DNA of 16,023 nucleotides from Chitinophagaceae bacterium (GTDB lineage: Bacteria > Bacteroidota > Bacteroidia > Chitinophagales > Chitinophagaceae). The notes below the pieces were generated by a model that was given only the letters and a program-made list of their open reading frames with translations, had not been told where the DNA came from and made no database searches. Each line of letters begins with the position of its first letter. The stretch's first letter is position 1. This document shows positions 7,033 through 14,193 of this stretch, piece after piece. The DNA is taken from contig JACMLD010000007.1 in the NCBI GenBank assembly GCA_014379785.1, positions 1 through 16,023 of the forward strand. Reading direction: 5' to 3'. Both the position numbers and the translations under genes were made by a program.

Positions 7033-7323
7033 ATGGACGTAAACGATGCATTGGTTGACAACCTGGCAAACCTCGCGAGGCTTTCATTTACGGAATGGGA
7101 GAAAGCGGGCATCAAGGCGGATCTGCAGCGAATGATTGCCTTTGTAGAAAAGCTCAGGGAGGTGAATACTGAAGGCACTGAACCACTGCTGCATATGAGC
7201 CAGGGGATTGATGTATTCAGAGAAGACGAGGTATCTGGTTCCATGTCAAAAACAGCCGCCCTCAAAAATGCTCCGGGCAACAATAATGATTATTTTACGG
7301 TTCCTAAAGTGATAAAAAAATAG
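7033..7323 (+). CDS. gatC: Asp-tRNA(Asn)/Glu-tRNA(Gln) amidotransferase subunit C
   Basis: The 96-residue small subunit of the GatCAB amidotransferase, which converts mischarged Glu-tRNA(Gln) or Asp-tRNA(Asn) to the amide form. GatC clamps the A and B subunits together. It shows the family pattern of a helical N-terminus (LVDNLANLARLSF, then a helix with FVEKLREVNTEGTEPLLH) and an extended C-terminus ending in NDYFTVPKVIKK, where the F-x-VPKV piece is typical. Length is normal. The gatA and gatB genes are not adjacent, as is common in Bacteroidota. The ABC ATPase gene starts 17 bp after its stop, so they are probably cotranscribed. Confidence 0.93.
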   Translation: MDVNDALVDNLANLARLSFTEWEKAGIKADLQRMIAFVEKLREVNTEGTEPLLHMSQGIDVFREDEVSGSMSKTAALKNAPGNNNDYFTVPKVIKK

Positions 7324-7340
7324 ATAAACTCCCAAAGCCC

Positions 7341-8048
7341 ATGCACGGTATCATTCATCTGGAAAATATTGAGAAGGCCTACTTTATGGGCAAACAGCCG
7401 ATTCCGGTTTTAAAGGGCATCACACTGGACATATTTAAAAATGAATATGTGGCACTGATGGGACCATCGGGCTCAGGCAAAAGTACCCTGATGAATATTC
7501 TTGGCTGCCTGGATTCTCCTACTGCCGGTCGTTATATTCTGAATGACAATGACGTGAGCAAGATGGCGGACGATGCACTTGCGGGGGTAAGAAATAAGGA
7601 AATCGGATTCGTTTTCCAGCAGTTCAACCTGTTGCCAAGGCTTACCGCTGCGGAGAATGTTGCTCTGCCATTGGTGTATGCTGGAATTGGAAAGAAGCTG
7701 AGAATTGAAATGGCAAAGGACGTGCTCGACAAGGTGGGACTCGCAGACCGGAGTCATCACAAGCCAAATGAGCTGAGTGGTGGTCAGTGTCAGCGTGTGG
7801 CCATTGCCAGGGCGCTTGTAAACACTCCTGCGATAATACTTGCGGATGAGCCAACCGGAAACCTCGACAGTAAGACCTCGATTGAGATCATGGATATCTT
7901 TGGCGCAATACAGGCTTCGGGCAATACCGTGGTGCTGGTGACGCATGAAGAAGACATTGCCAATCATGCCCACAGAATTGTGCGTCTGCGCGATGGCGTT
8001 ATAGAAACCGACAAAAGAAGAGCGGACAAGCTGCAGCCCGTTCATTGA
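7341..8048 (+). CDS. ABC transporter ATP-binding protein, MacB/LolD-type (lipoprotein or export class)
   Basis: A 235-residue nucleotide-binding subunit. Walker A GPSGSGKST (41-49), Q-loop Q93 in FVFQQFNLLP, signature LSGGQ (145-149), Walker B IILADEP (165-171), D-loop GNLDS and switch histidine H202 are all present, so it should be an active ATPase. The pattern around NILGCLD, the Q-loop and ADEPTGNLD is that of the MacB/LolD/FtsE-like exporter subfamily, whose partner is a four-helix permease with a periplasmic domain. No permease gene is in the window, so the exported substrate is unknown. It lies between gatC (17 bp) and the cobalamin adenosyltransferase gene (16 bp to its ATG). The C-terminal tail after DGVIETD is short and basic. 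Confidence 0.9.
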   Translation: MHGIIHLENIEKAYFMGKQPIPVLKGITLDIFKNEYVALMGPSGSGKSTLMNILGCLDSPTAGRYILNDNDVSKMADDALAGVRNKEIGFVFQQFNLLPRLTAAENVALPLVYAGIGKKLRIEMAKDVLDKVGLADRSHHKPNELSGGQCQRVAIARALVNTPAIILADEPTGNLDSKTSIEIMDIFGAIQASGNTVVLVTHEEDIANHAHRIVRLRDGVIETDKRRADKLQPVH

Positions 8049-8064
8049 TCCAACCAGATTGCAA

Positions 8065-8625
8065 ATGTCTACTAAGATTTACACAAAAACCGGTGATAAG
8101 GGTAAGACCTCGCTGATCGGGGGCACCAAGGTGGCCAAGTCCGACCTGCGGATCGAAGCCTATGGAACCGTTGATGAATTGAATTCCTATGCCGGTCTGT
8201 GCAAGGATTTATTGCAGGGGCTTTCTGCGGCCGCTATATTGGCGGAAGTACAGGATCGTCTTTTTACGATTGGCTCTTCGCTAGCCTGCGACCCGGAAAA
8301 GGAACCAAAAATGCGCATTCCGGACCTGCATGAGGAGGACGTTGTACTTCTGGAAAAGGAGATGGACAAAATGAATGAATCAATGCCGGCGATGAAATAT
8401 TTTATCATTCCCGGCGGTCATACTACCATCTCGCAACTGCATATTGCCCGCTGTGTCTGCCGGCGTGCTGAACGCTGCTGCGTCCGTCTGATGGGCACTG
8501 AAGATGAAACCGAAGAAATCATCATCAAATACCTGAACCGGCTCAGCGACTATCTCTTTGTGTTGTGCAGGTTTTATGGGCACGAGATGAATATTGCAGA
8601 AATTCCCTGGAGGCCACGTCTTTAA
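8065..8625 (+). CDS. ATP:cob(I)alamin adenosyltransferase (PduO/MMAB type)
   Basis: A 186-residue enzyme that transfers the adenosyl group of ATP to cob(I)alamin to make coenzyme B12 (adenosylcobalamin). The N-terminal ATP-binding motif KIYTKTGDKGKTSL (4-17), the helix motif YGTVDELN (34-40) and the arginine motif CRRAER (132-137) followed by NRLSDYLF (158-165) define the PduO-type fold. ATG 8065 is preferred over TTG 8059 because it gives the family's usual MSTKIYTKTGDKG opening. The gene follows the ABC ATPase by 16 bp. Its stop codon is one base from the stop of the convergent LolD-type gene. No cobalamin synthesis genes or cobalamin riboswitch are visible nearby, so it most likely serves salvage for adenosylcobalamin-dependent enzymes coded elsewhere. 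Confidence 0.93.
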   Translation: MSTKIYTKTGDKGKTSLIGGTKVAKSDLRIEAYGTVDELNSYAGLCKDLLQGLSAAAILAEVQDRLFTIGSSLACDPEKEPKMRIPDLHEEDVVLLEKEMDKMNESMPAMKYFIIPGGHTTISQLHIARCVCRRAERCCVRLMGTEDETEEIIIKYLNRLSDYLFVLCRFYGHEMNIAEIPWRPRL

Positions 8626-8626
8626 A

Positions 8627-9277
8627 TTAAGCCATCAGACCGTCTTTCATATGCAATACGCGGTCGCTCATGGTGGCAAGTTCCTCGTTATGGGTGACTA
8701 TCAGAAATGTCTGCTCGAACTGTTTCCTTAAATCAAAAAACAGCTGATGCAATTCACGGGCATTGGCAGAATCGAGGTTTCCGGTAGGTTCGTCCGCAAA
8801 AATGATAGCCGGTTTGTTGATCAGTGCCCGGGCAACTGCCACCCTCTGCTGCTCGCCTCCGGATAATTGCTGTGGTTTGTTTTCTTCCCTGCCTGCCAGT
8901 CCCAGCATTTTCAAAAGTTTGGAAGCTTCGGCTGCTACCTCTTTTCTTCCCCTGCCGGCAATCCAACCCGGTACAGAAACATTTTCTATTGCGGTAAATT
9001 CGGGCAGGAGGTGGTGAAACTGGAAGACAAACCCGATATGACGGTTCCTGAAGGAGGCCAGACTTTTGGCATTCATTCCCTGCATGGCCTGGCCATTGAG
9101 CGAAATTTCCCCTTGATCCGCCCGGTCGAGCGTCCCAAGGATATGCAGGAGTGTGCTTTTTCCGGACCCGGAAGGACCCACTATACTGACGATTTCCCCT
9201 TTATTGACAGCGATCTCCACCCCTTTCAGTACCTGGAGCTGACCATAAGATTTATGTATTTTTTCCGCTTTTAGCAT
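8627..9277 (-). CDS. lolD: ABC transporter ATP-binding protein, LolD-type
   Basis: A 216-residue ATPase resembling LolD, the energy-coupling subunit of the LolCDE complex that releases lipoproteins from the inner membrane. Walker A GPSGSGKST (34-42), Q-loop Q86 in FVFQFHHLLPEF, signature LSGGE (138-142), Walker B IIFADEP (158-164) and H196 are intact. FVFQFHHLLPEFTAIENV is a typical LolD run. The start is set at ATG 9277 (MLKAEKIHKSYG); a longer form from 9346 would add 23 residues without family character. LolC/E genes are not adjacent, as often in Bacteroidota. FtsE and MacB ATPases are similar, so the symbol is a best guess. It is divergent from the DUF2795 gene across 160 bp, and its stop is nearly abutting the adenosyltransferase stop. 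Confidence 0.85.
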   Translation of the reverse strand: MLKAEKIHKSYGQLQVLKGVEIAVNKGEIVSIVGPSGSGKSTLLHILGTLDRADQGEISLNGQAMQGMNAKSLASFRNRHIGFVFQFHHLLPEFTAIENVSVPGWIAGRGRKEVAAEASKLLKMLGLAGREENKPQQLSGGEQQRVAVARALINKPAIIFADEPTGNLDSANARELHQLFFDLRKQFEQTFLIVTHNEELATMSDRVLHMKDGLMA

Positions 9278-9384
9278 GCATTGTTTTTTTCCGGGCAGGC
9301 GAAAATACGAAGCTCCCGGGTTATTCGTTGTTAGTAACGGACGCAACCAGTAATTTCCTCAAATTTACCAAAGGGAAAACTACA

Positions 9385-9415
9385 TTTGGTTGTTAAAGAT
9401 TAACAATTACATTTG
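9385..9415 (+). promoter_or_regulatory. Bacteroidota-type promoter of the DUF2795 gene
   Basis: TTTG (9385-9388) and TACATTTG (9408-9415) are separated by exactly 19 bp, matching the Bacteroidota consensus TTTG-N19-TAnnTTTG without a mismatch. The start codon is 22 bp after the -7 box, leaving a leader of some 17 bases that ends in AAAAGGTAAAAG. A second TACATTTG at 9381-9388 overlaps the -33 box. Confidence 0.8.
9390..9406. promoter_or_regulatory. Palindromic operator candidate inside the DUF2795 promoter
   Basis: TTGTTAA-AGA-TTAACAA is a perfect 7-bp inverted repeat with a 3-bp spacer, placed entirely between the -33 and -7 boxes of the promoter. A dimeric repressor bound there would block RNA polymerase; a MerR-like activator that bends the spacer is another possibility. 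No such regulator gene is in the window, so the factor is unknown. Confidence 0.5.
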
Positions 9416-9437
9416 CGGGAATTTTAAAAGGTAAAAG

Positions 9438-9659
9438 ATGTTTTGGACACTTGAATTAGCCTCCTATCTGGAAGACGCTCCCTGGCCAGCAACCAAGGAC
9501 GAATTGATTGATTATGCGATCCGCAGCGGTGCACCTATTGAGGTTGTCGAAAACCTGCAGGAACTTGAAGACGAAGGTGAGATCTATGAGGGGATAGATG
9601 ATATCTGGCCTGATTATCCGTCGCAGGAAGATTTCTTTTTTAATGAAGATGAGTATTGA
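9438..9659 (+). CDS. DUF2795 family small acidic protein
   Basis: A 73-residue cytosolic protein, strongly acidic (many Asp and Glu, ending in FFFNEDEY). The central APWPATKDELIDYAIRSGAP followed by EVVENLQELEDEGEIYEGI matches the DUF2795 pattern of a short helical domain with the P-A-T-K-D-E-L signature. Function is unknown for the family. From memory, it is nearly identical across many Chitinophagaceae-like genomes, so strong constraint is likely. The gene stands alone, with its own strong promoter (9385-9415) and a bidirectional terminator 20 bp after the stop. It is divergent from the LolD-type gene. Confidence 0.9.
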   Translation: MFWTLELASYLEDAPWPATKDELIDYAIRSGAPIEVVENLQELEDEGEIYEGIDDIWPDYPSQEDFFFNEDEY

Positions 9660-9679
9660 TCTTTTTCATCGAAAGCTTT

Positions 9680-9722
9680 ATAAAAGAAGAAGCCGTCTCT
9701 ATGGGACGGCTTCTTCTTTTAT
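9680..9722. terminator. Bidirectional terminator between DUF2795 and fabI
   Basis: An 18-bp perfect stem: 9680-9697 (starts ATAAAAGAAG, ends GCCGTC) pairs with 9705-9722 (GACGGC to CTTTTAT) across the 7-base loop TCTATGG. The A-rich outer left arm and T-rich outer right arm give a T-run on both strands, so it can end transcripts from either side of these convergent genes. Confidence 0.9.
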
Positions 9723-9733
9723 CGGAAAAAATA

Positions 9734-10555
9734 TTATTGAATTCCTTTTGCAAAATTTTCGATGACCCCTTGCGAAACGCCGGTATAGGAGAATCCACCA
9801 TCGTGAAAAAGATTCTGCATGGTCACCATTCTGGTGAGGTCGCTGAACATCGTTACGATATATGCTGCACAATCATCTGAAGATGCGTTGCCAAGCGGGC
9901 TCATTTTTTCGGCATAGCTGGTAAAATCATCAAAGCCTTTTACCCCACTTCCCGCTGTGGTTTTTGTAGGTGATTGCGAAATGGTATTTATTCTTACTTT
10001 GTTGCGCACTCCGTAGTGGTATCCAAAACTGCGCGCAATACTTTCAAGCAATGCTTTTGCATCCGCCATTTCGCTGTAGTCAGGAAATACACGCTGCGCA
10101 GCGATATAAGAGAGTGCCACTACACTGCCCCACTCATTGATGGCATCGAGATCCCAGGCGGTTTTTAAAACGCGGTGGAGGCTGGATGCAGATATGTCGA
10201 GCGATTTCTGGTGAAAGCCATAATCCAGGTCTGTATACGACCTCCCTTTGCGAACGTTGATGCTCATTCCTATTGAGTGGAGAACAAAGTCAACCTTTCC
10301 ACCAAAATGCTCCATTGATTTTTCGAAGAGTCCTTTGAGATCGTCCATGTTTACAACATCTGCGCCGATGACCGGAGCATTGACCTGTTCTGCCAGCTTA
10401 TTGATTTCACCCATGCGGAGGGCGACCGGTGCATTGCTGAGAACGATCTGAGCGCCTTCCTCGTGGCAGCGCAAAGCGGTTCTCCAGGCTATTGATTTAT
10501 CGTCGAGTGCGCCGAAAATTATTCCTTTTTTTCCTTTCAGAAGGTTATAAGACAT
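9734..10555 (-). CDS. fabI: Enoyl-[acyl-carrier-protein] reductase (NADH), FabI
   Basis: A 273-residue short-chain dehydrogenase that performs the last reduction in each cycle of fatty acid elongation. The N-terminus KKGIIFGALDDKSIAWRTA (9-27) is the FabI nucleotide-binding variant of the Rossmann glycine motif. The catalytic set is Y150, Y160 and K167, with M163, in LSYIAAQRVFPDYSEMADAK, matching E. coli Y146, Y156, K163 and M159; the Y-x6-K spacing is the FabI one. SPTKTTAGSGVKGF is the substrate-loop region and LFHDGG lies near the end. Length is slightly over E. coli (262), as usual in Bacteroidota. It starts 33 bp after the recN stop, on the same strand, and is probably read through from recN or from a promoter inside its end. 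Confidence 0.96.
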   Translation of the reverse strand: MSYNLLKGKKGIIFGALDDKSIAWRTALRCHEEGAQIVLSNAPVALRMGEINKLAEQVNAPVIGADVVNMDDLKGLFEKSMEHFGGKVDFVLHSIGMSINVRKGRSYTDLDYGFHQKSLDISASSLHRVLKTAWDLDAINEWGSVVALSYIAAQRVFPDYSEMADAKALLESIARSFGYHYGVRNKVRINTISQSPTKTTAGSGVKGFDDFTSYAEKMSPLGNASSDDCAAYIVTMFSDLTRMVTMQNLFHDGGFSYTGVSQGVIENFAKGIQ

Positions 10556-10588
10556 AAACAGAATTTGTGTAAAAATAAGGAAGTGATA

Positions 10589-12247
10589 TCAATTCATCAC
10601 CATCTCACGTGCATTCTCCAGCGCAGCTGCTGTAGGCTTTTCACCGCTGAGCATCTGGGCGATCGCGGTGATCCTTTCATCTTTTGTCAGTACCCTGATA
10701 TTTGTTTTGATGGCATCACCCTGGATTTCTTTGTAGACAAAAAAGTGCGCATCCGCTTTTCCTGCGATCTGCGGCTGATGGGTGATGCAAAGCACCTGTC
10801 GTTTTTTGGCAAGTCCCTTCATGATGATACCAACCTGTTTGGCGGCTTCGCCGGAAATGCCTGAATCTATTTCATCGAAGATCAGGGTGGGCATGTCGAG
10901 CGATTGTGCCACGAGGGATTTTATGCAGAGCATTAGCCTGCTTAGTTCACCGCCGCTTGCTACTTTGCGTATCGGTTCGAAGCGGTTGCTTTTATTTGCG
11001 TCGAAAAGAAATTCTATTTTGTCTGCGCCTGTTTCATTCAGCTGAGCAGATGGCTGAATGTCCACACGAATCTTTGCATTCGGCATGCCCACCTGGCTCA
11101 ATAGTTTATTCACTTTTTCTTCGAATGGTGCGGCCTGACTATTTCTTTTTGACGAGATGGTGGCGGCGAGCGATTCGGCGTCCTGCCTTAATTGCAAGAC
11201 AACTTTTTCTTTGTTCGCTATCGCTTCGTCGATGTTCAGCACCGCCTGCAATTTACTGTCCAGCGCATCTTTGATAGCCAGCAGGTCGGTGGTAGAATTT
11301 GCGCCATGTTTTTTCATCAGTTTATAGGCAGATGAAGTGCGTTGGTTTATCTCTTCAATGCGCGCGGGATCGTGGTTTACGGAGCCGTTGATATGGTCGA
11401 GCTCTCCCGCAATATCTGTGACTTCAATTTGTGCAGACTGCAGTCTCGCTAACAATGCCGGCAATTCAGTATGAAAAGAGGTATACTGACTTATCTGGTT
11501 GCAGAGTGATTTTAGTTGTTGTGAAATCGGAGTCTCTCCTTCGCTCAGCGTGGTGTTGGCTGTTAGCAGCATTGATTTGATTCCTTCCGAATTACTCAGC
11601 ATTTTCAATTCAGCTTCGAGTTGCTCGATTTCGTTTTCTTTCAGTGAAATTTCTTCCAGCTCGTCGAACAGAAATTTATTGTAGTCGTATTCTTTTGTAA
11701 ACGTATTTTTCTGTGTCTGGAGTTCCTTTAGTTCCGAGCTTGTATGCTGGAGTTGTTTGAAAACTGTCCGGTATTGAGTGAGGCTGTCGCCATGTCCGGC
11801 GAGCGCATCAATCACTGCTCTCTGAAAATCTGACTCGCCAAGTGTAAGCGTATCAAATTGCTGGTGCAGGTCGACCAGCATGGCGCTCAGGGTGCGCAAC
11901 TGTTCAAGGTTTACCGGACTGTCATTGATAAAGGCCCTTGATTTTCCGGATGCTGCTATCTCGCGTCTGATCACCAGTTCATCATCGGTATCGAGATCAT
12001 TTTCGCGGAGAAAATGTTTTATTTCTTTTCTCCCTTCTGCTGCAAAAAAACCTTCCACGATGCATTTCTTCGCCCTGTTTTGCAAAGCAGAGCTGTCTGC
12101 CCTTTCGCCAAGAATAAGAGAAAGTGCTCCCATCAGAATTGATTTACCCGCACCGGTTTCACCCGTGATGATATTCAATTTTTCGGGGAATGCAATCTCA
12201 AGGTGGTCGATGATTGCATAGTTCTGTATATGAAGTTTCTGTAGCAT
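10589..12247 (-). CDS. recN: DNA repair protein RecN
   Basis: A 552-residue SMC-like ATPase of recombinational double-strand break repair, of the usual family length. The head's N-terminal half shows the Q-x-Y opening MLQKLHIQNYAIIDHLEI and Walker A GETGAGKS (29-36), followed by LSLILGERADSS. Residues about 150-380 form the coiled-coil arm, rich in Glu, Lys and Leu. The C-terminal half has the ABC signature SGGELSR (431-437), Walker B LIFDEIDSG (455-463) and H490 in ITHQPQIAG. The start ATG 12247 gives the standard N-terminus. A terminator of the upstream operon lies 20 bp before the start, so it should have its own promoter, though no good TAnnTTTG box is seen. It precedes fabI by 33 bp. No LexA-type box was recognised. 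Confidence 0.97.
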   Translation of the reverse strand: MLQKLHIQNYAIIDHLEIAFPEKLNIITGETGAGKSILMGALSLILGERADSSALQNRAKKCIVEGFFAAEGRKEIKHFLRENDLDTDDELVIRREIAASGKSRAFINDSPVNLEQLRTLSAMLVDLHQQFDTLTLGESDFQRAVIDALAGHGDSLTQYRTVFKQLQHTSSELKELQTQKNTFTKEYDYNKFLFDELEEISLKENEIEQLEAELKMLSNSEGIKSMLLTANTTLSEGETPISQQLKSLCNQISQYTSFHTELPALLARLQSAQIEVTDIAGELDHINGSVNHDPARIEEINQRTSSAYKLMKKHGANSTTDLLAIKDALDSKLQAVLNIDEAIANKEKVVLQLRQDAESLAATISSKRNSQAAPFEEKVNKLLSQVGMPNAKIRVDIQPSAQLNETGADKIEFLFDANKSNRFEPIRKVASGGELSRLMLCIKSLVAQSLDMPTLIFDEIDSGISGEAAKQVGIIMKGLAKKRQVLCITHQPQIAGKADAHFFVYKEIQGDAIKTNIRVLTKDERITAIAQMLSGEKPTAAALENAREMVMN

Positions 12248-12266
12248 TGAAAAAGCAAATTAGCAC

Positions 12267-12293
12267 AAAAAAAGCCACCCGTAAGGTGGCTTT
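12267..12293 (-). terminator. Terminator of the TonB-plug/NIF3/zinc-ribbon operon
   Basis: On the minus strand AAAGCCACC pairs with GGTGGCTTT (9 bp, 5-base loop, plus-strand positions 12271-12279 and 12285-12293) and is followed by a run of seven T (12273 down to 12267). It lies about 35 bp after the zinc-ribbon stop codon and directly before recN. Confidence 0.88.
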
Positions 12294-12328
12294 AGGAAAT
12301 TATTTGGGGATTATCACCCGTTGCGAAG

Positions 12329-13084
12329 TTATTTTACTTCTATGGTATCGTTAAGGTCGTTGTCGACCAGAATTCTTCCACAGTTTTCGCAAATGATGAT
12401 CTTCTTGCGTTGTTTGATTTCGCTTTGTTTTTGTGGCGGGATGGCGTTGAAGCAACCTCCGCATGCATCGCGCTCAACAGGGACTACGCCAAGACCGTTG
12501 CGGTAGTTTTTGCGGATGCGGTCGTAAGAATTCAGCAGGCGCTCATCTACTTTCTCTCTTGCTTCTGCGCTGAGTTTCTGAAAATGTTTTTCTTCTTTTT
12601 CTGTAGCTGAGATGATTTTCTCGAGCTCGCCTTTTTTGCTGCTCAGTACGGCATCTTTACTGGACAAAGCTTTTTTCGCTCTTTCGAGTAAAACCGCTTT
12701 TTCTGCAATTTCTTCATGAGCATCCTTGATATGTTTTTCAGCCAGTTTCACTTCGAGTTGCTGCATTTCAATTTCTTTATTGATTGCTTCAAACTCGCGG
12801 CTGTTTTTTACATTCTCTGTTTGCTTTTCGTATTTTTTGATCAGAATTTCAGCCTCTTTGATCAGCTCTTTTTTCTGATTTGTAAATTCGTTGATACCGT
12901 TGATTTCTTCTTCAACGCGGGTCTGTCGTGCATTCAACCCTGTAATTTCGTCTTCCAGGTCACTTACTTCCATCGGCAATTCACCTTTCAACACTTTTAT
13001 CTCGTCAAGCTTGCTTTCTATCTTCTGCAGAGTTACGAGAGAAGTGAGTTTTTCTTCGACCGAAAAGTCTTTGACTGTTGCCAT
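12329..13084 (-). CDS. C4-type zinc-ribbon coiled-coil protein (COG1579 / CT398 / FlgZ-like)
   Basis: A 251-residue protein with a long charged coiled coil (about residues 10-190, Lys/Glu-rich heptads) and a C-terminal zinc ribbon: CGGC (C208, C211) and CENC (C232, C235). This is the architecture of Chlamydia CT398 and Helicobacter HP0958 (FlgZ), where partners include sigma-54 and RNA, but there is no general function. The gene begins 8 bp after the NIF3 stop and is the last gene of its operon before the 12267-12293 terminator. NIF3 and this zinc-ribbon family are neighbours in widely separated bacteria (HP0958/HP0959 is one case), so a shared job in metal handling or translation is plausible but inferred. 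Confidence 0.92.
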   Translation of the reverse strand: MATVKDFSVEEKLTSLVTLQKIESKLDEIKVLKGELPMEVSDLEDEITGLNARQTRVEEEINGINEFTNQKKELIKEAEILIKKYEKQTENVKNSREFEAINKEIEMQQLEVKLAEKHIKDAHEEIAEKAVLLERAKKALSSKDAVLSSKKGELEKIISATEKEEKHFQKLSAEAREKVDERLLNSYDRIRKNYRNGLGVVPVERDACGGCFNAIPPQKQSEIKQRKKIIICENCGRILVDNDLNDTIEVK

Positions 13085-13092
13085 ATGTTAAT

Positions 13093-14193
13093 TTATGTTT
13101 TGTAATACAATACCGGATTGGTTCTCACGGTAGTTTTAAGGGTGGCAAAGGTACGAAAATTTTCCTGTAAAAATGCCAGCAGCAGGTCGATGCTCTGCTG
13201 TTCGCTTTCGAAATGGCCGATATCGGCAATTGTAATCCTGCCGTCGGCGTCAAAAAACTCATGATATTTGAAGTCCCCACTTATAAAAAAATCTACTTTT
13301 TCCGCTAAAGCATTGGGAATGAGGAAACTACCTGCCCCTGCGCATACCGCTACCTTTTTTACCATTCTTCCCCTTAGCCTGGTATGCCGTATCACCGGCA
13401 CATCAAAGTTCCGGGCCAGAAGCGCCAGAAAAGCCGTTTCTTCCATCGCTTCCGCAAGTTCACCAACAATTCCACTGCCCGTACCCGGGTGTTCGTTCTG
13501 AAGGGCGATGATATCATAGGCCACTTCCTCGTATGGATGAGCGGCCAACAAGGCTTTAATTATTTCCCGCTCAGCCCATACCGGGAAAATGATCTCCAGC
13601 TTTGTTTCATTTTCGAAATGGAGTTCACCTTTTTTCCCTGCATAAGGATTTGTTCCCTCCCCTGCCTTGAAGCTCCCTATGCCCTCAGATGAGAAACTGC
13701 ATTCAGCGTATTTACCGATTTGACCTCCGCCTGCCGAAAAAACAGCATCTCTTACTTTTTCAGCATGACTGTTTGGGACAAACGTATACAGTTTGCAGAG
13801 CTGGTCCGCTTTCGGTGCCAATATCCTGGTGTTTTCGAGTCCGATGGCCGAAGCCATTTTTTGACTCACTCCTGCCGAGATATTATCAAGGTTGGTGTGT
13901 ATGGCGAAAATGGCGATGTCATTTTTGATGGCGGTGATCAAAGTTCTTTCCACATAATTTTTCCCCGTCAGTTTTTTGATGCCGCGAAATACGATGGGAT
14001 GATGCGCAACAACCATATTACAGTTGTTTCTGATGGCTTCGAGAACAACGTCTTCCGTACTGTCGAGCGCAACGATGATCCCGGTGCAAACAGCAGCAGC
14101 ATCTCCGCAGATAAGTCCCGCATTATCGTATGACTCCTGCAGCGATGGCGGTGCGAGGGATTCAAGCCTGGAGATTACATCACCAACTGTCAT
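13093..14193 (-). CDS. NIF3/DUF34 family dinuclear metal-centre protein with PII-like insert
   Basis: A 366-residue member of the NIF3 (DUF34, YqfO/YbgI) family. Metal ligands are visible: H64 and H65 in VVAHHPIVF, D103 in IHTNLDN, and H327 and E331 in GHFESEQ. Between the two halves of the NIF3 core, roughly residues 130-235, lies a PII/CutA-like insert ending in AAHPYEEVAYDI, which makes the long 360-370-residue form of Gram-positive and Bacteroidota members (YbgI has about 250). GTP cyclohydrolase names for this family are of doubtful value; a metal-trafficking role has been proposed. Its ATG overlaps the TGA of the upstream TonB-plug gene as ATGA (14190-14193), so translation is probably coupled. 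The zinc-ribbon gene follows 8 bp later. Confidence 0.93.
   Translation of the reverse strand: MTVGDVISRLESLAPPSLQESYDNAGLICGDAAAVCTGIIVALDSTEDVVLEAIRNNCNMVVAHHPIVFRGIKKLTGKNYVERTLITAIKNDIAIFAIHTNLDNISAGVSQKMASAIGLENTRILAPKADQLCKLYTFVPNSHAEKVRDAVFSAGGGQIGKYAECSFSSEGIGSFKAGEGTNPYAGKKGELHFENETKLEIIFPVWAEREIIKALLAAHPYEEVAYDIIALQNEHPGTGSGIVGELAEAMEETAFLALLARNFDVPVIRHTRLRGRMVKKVAVCAGAGSFLIPNALAEKVDFFISGDFKYHEFFDADGRITIADIGHFESEQQSIDLLLAFLQENFRTFATLKTTVRTNPVLYYKT

Noticed and set aside
8049..8064. Cobalamin riboswitch before the adenosyltransferase
   Set aside because: The gap to the preceding gene is 16 bp, far too short, and no B12-box sequence is present nearby.
9286..9324. CCGGG...CCCGG hairpin upstream of the LolD-type gene as a terminator or riboswitch
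   Set aside because: A 5-bp stem over a long loop of over 15 bases with no T-run after it; no known riboswitch core was recognised.
9360..9367. TAAATTTG on the minus strand as a -7 box for the LolD-type gene
   Set aside because: The box is good but no -33 element lies 19-21 bp upstream and the leader would be about 75 bases; kept only as a possibility.
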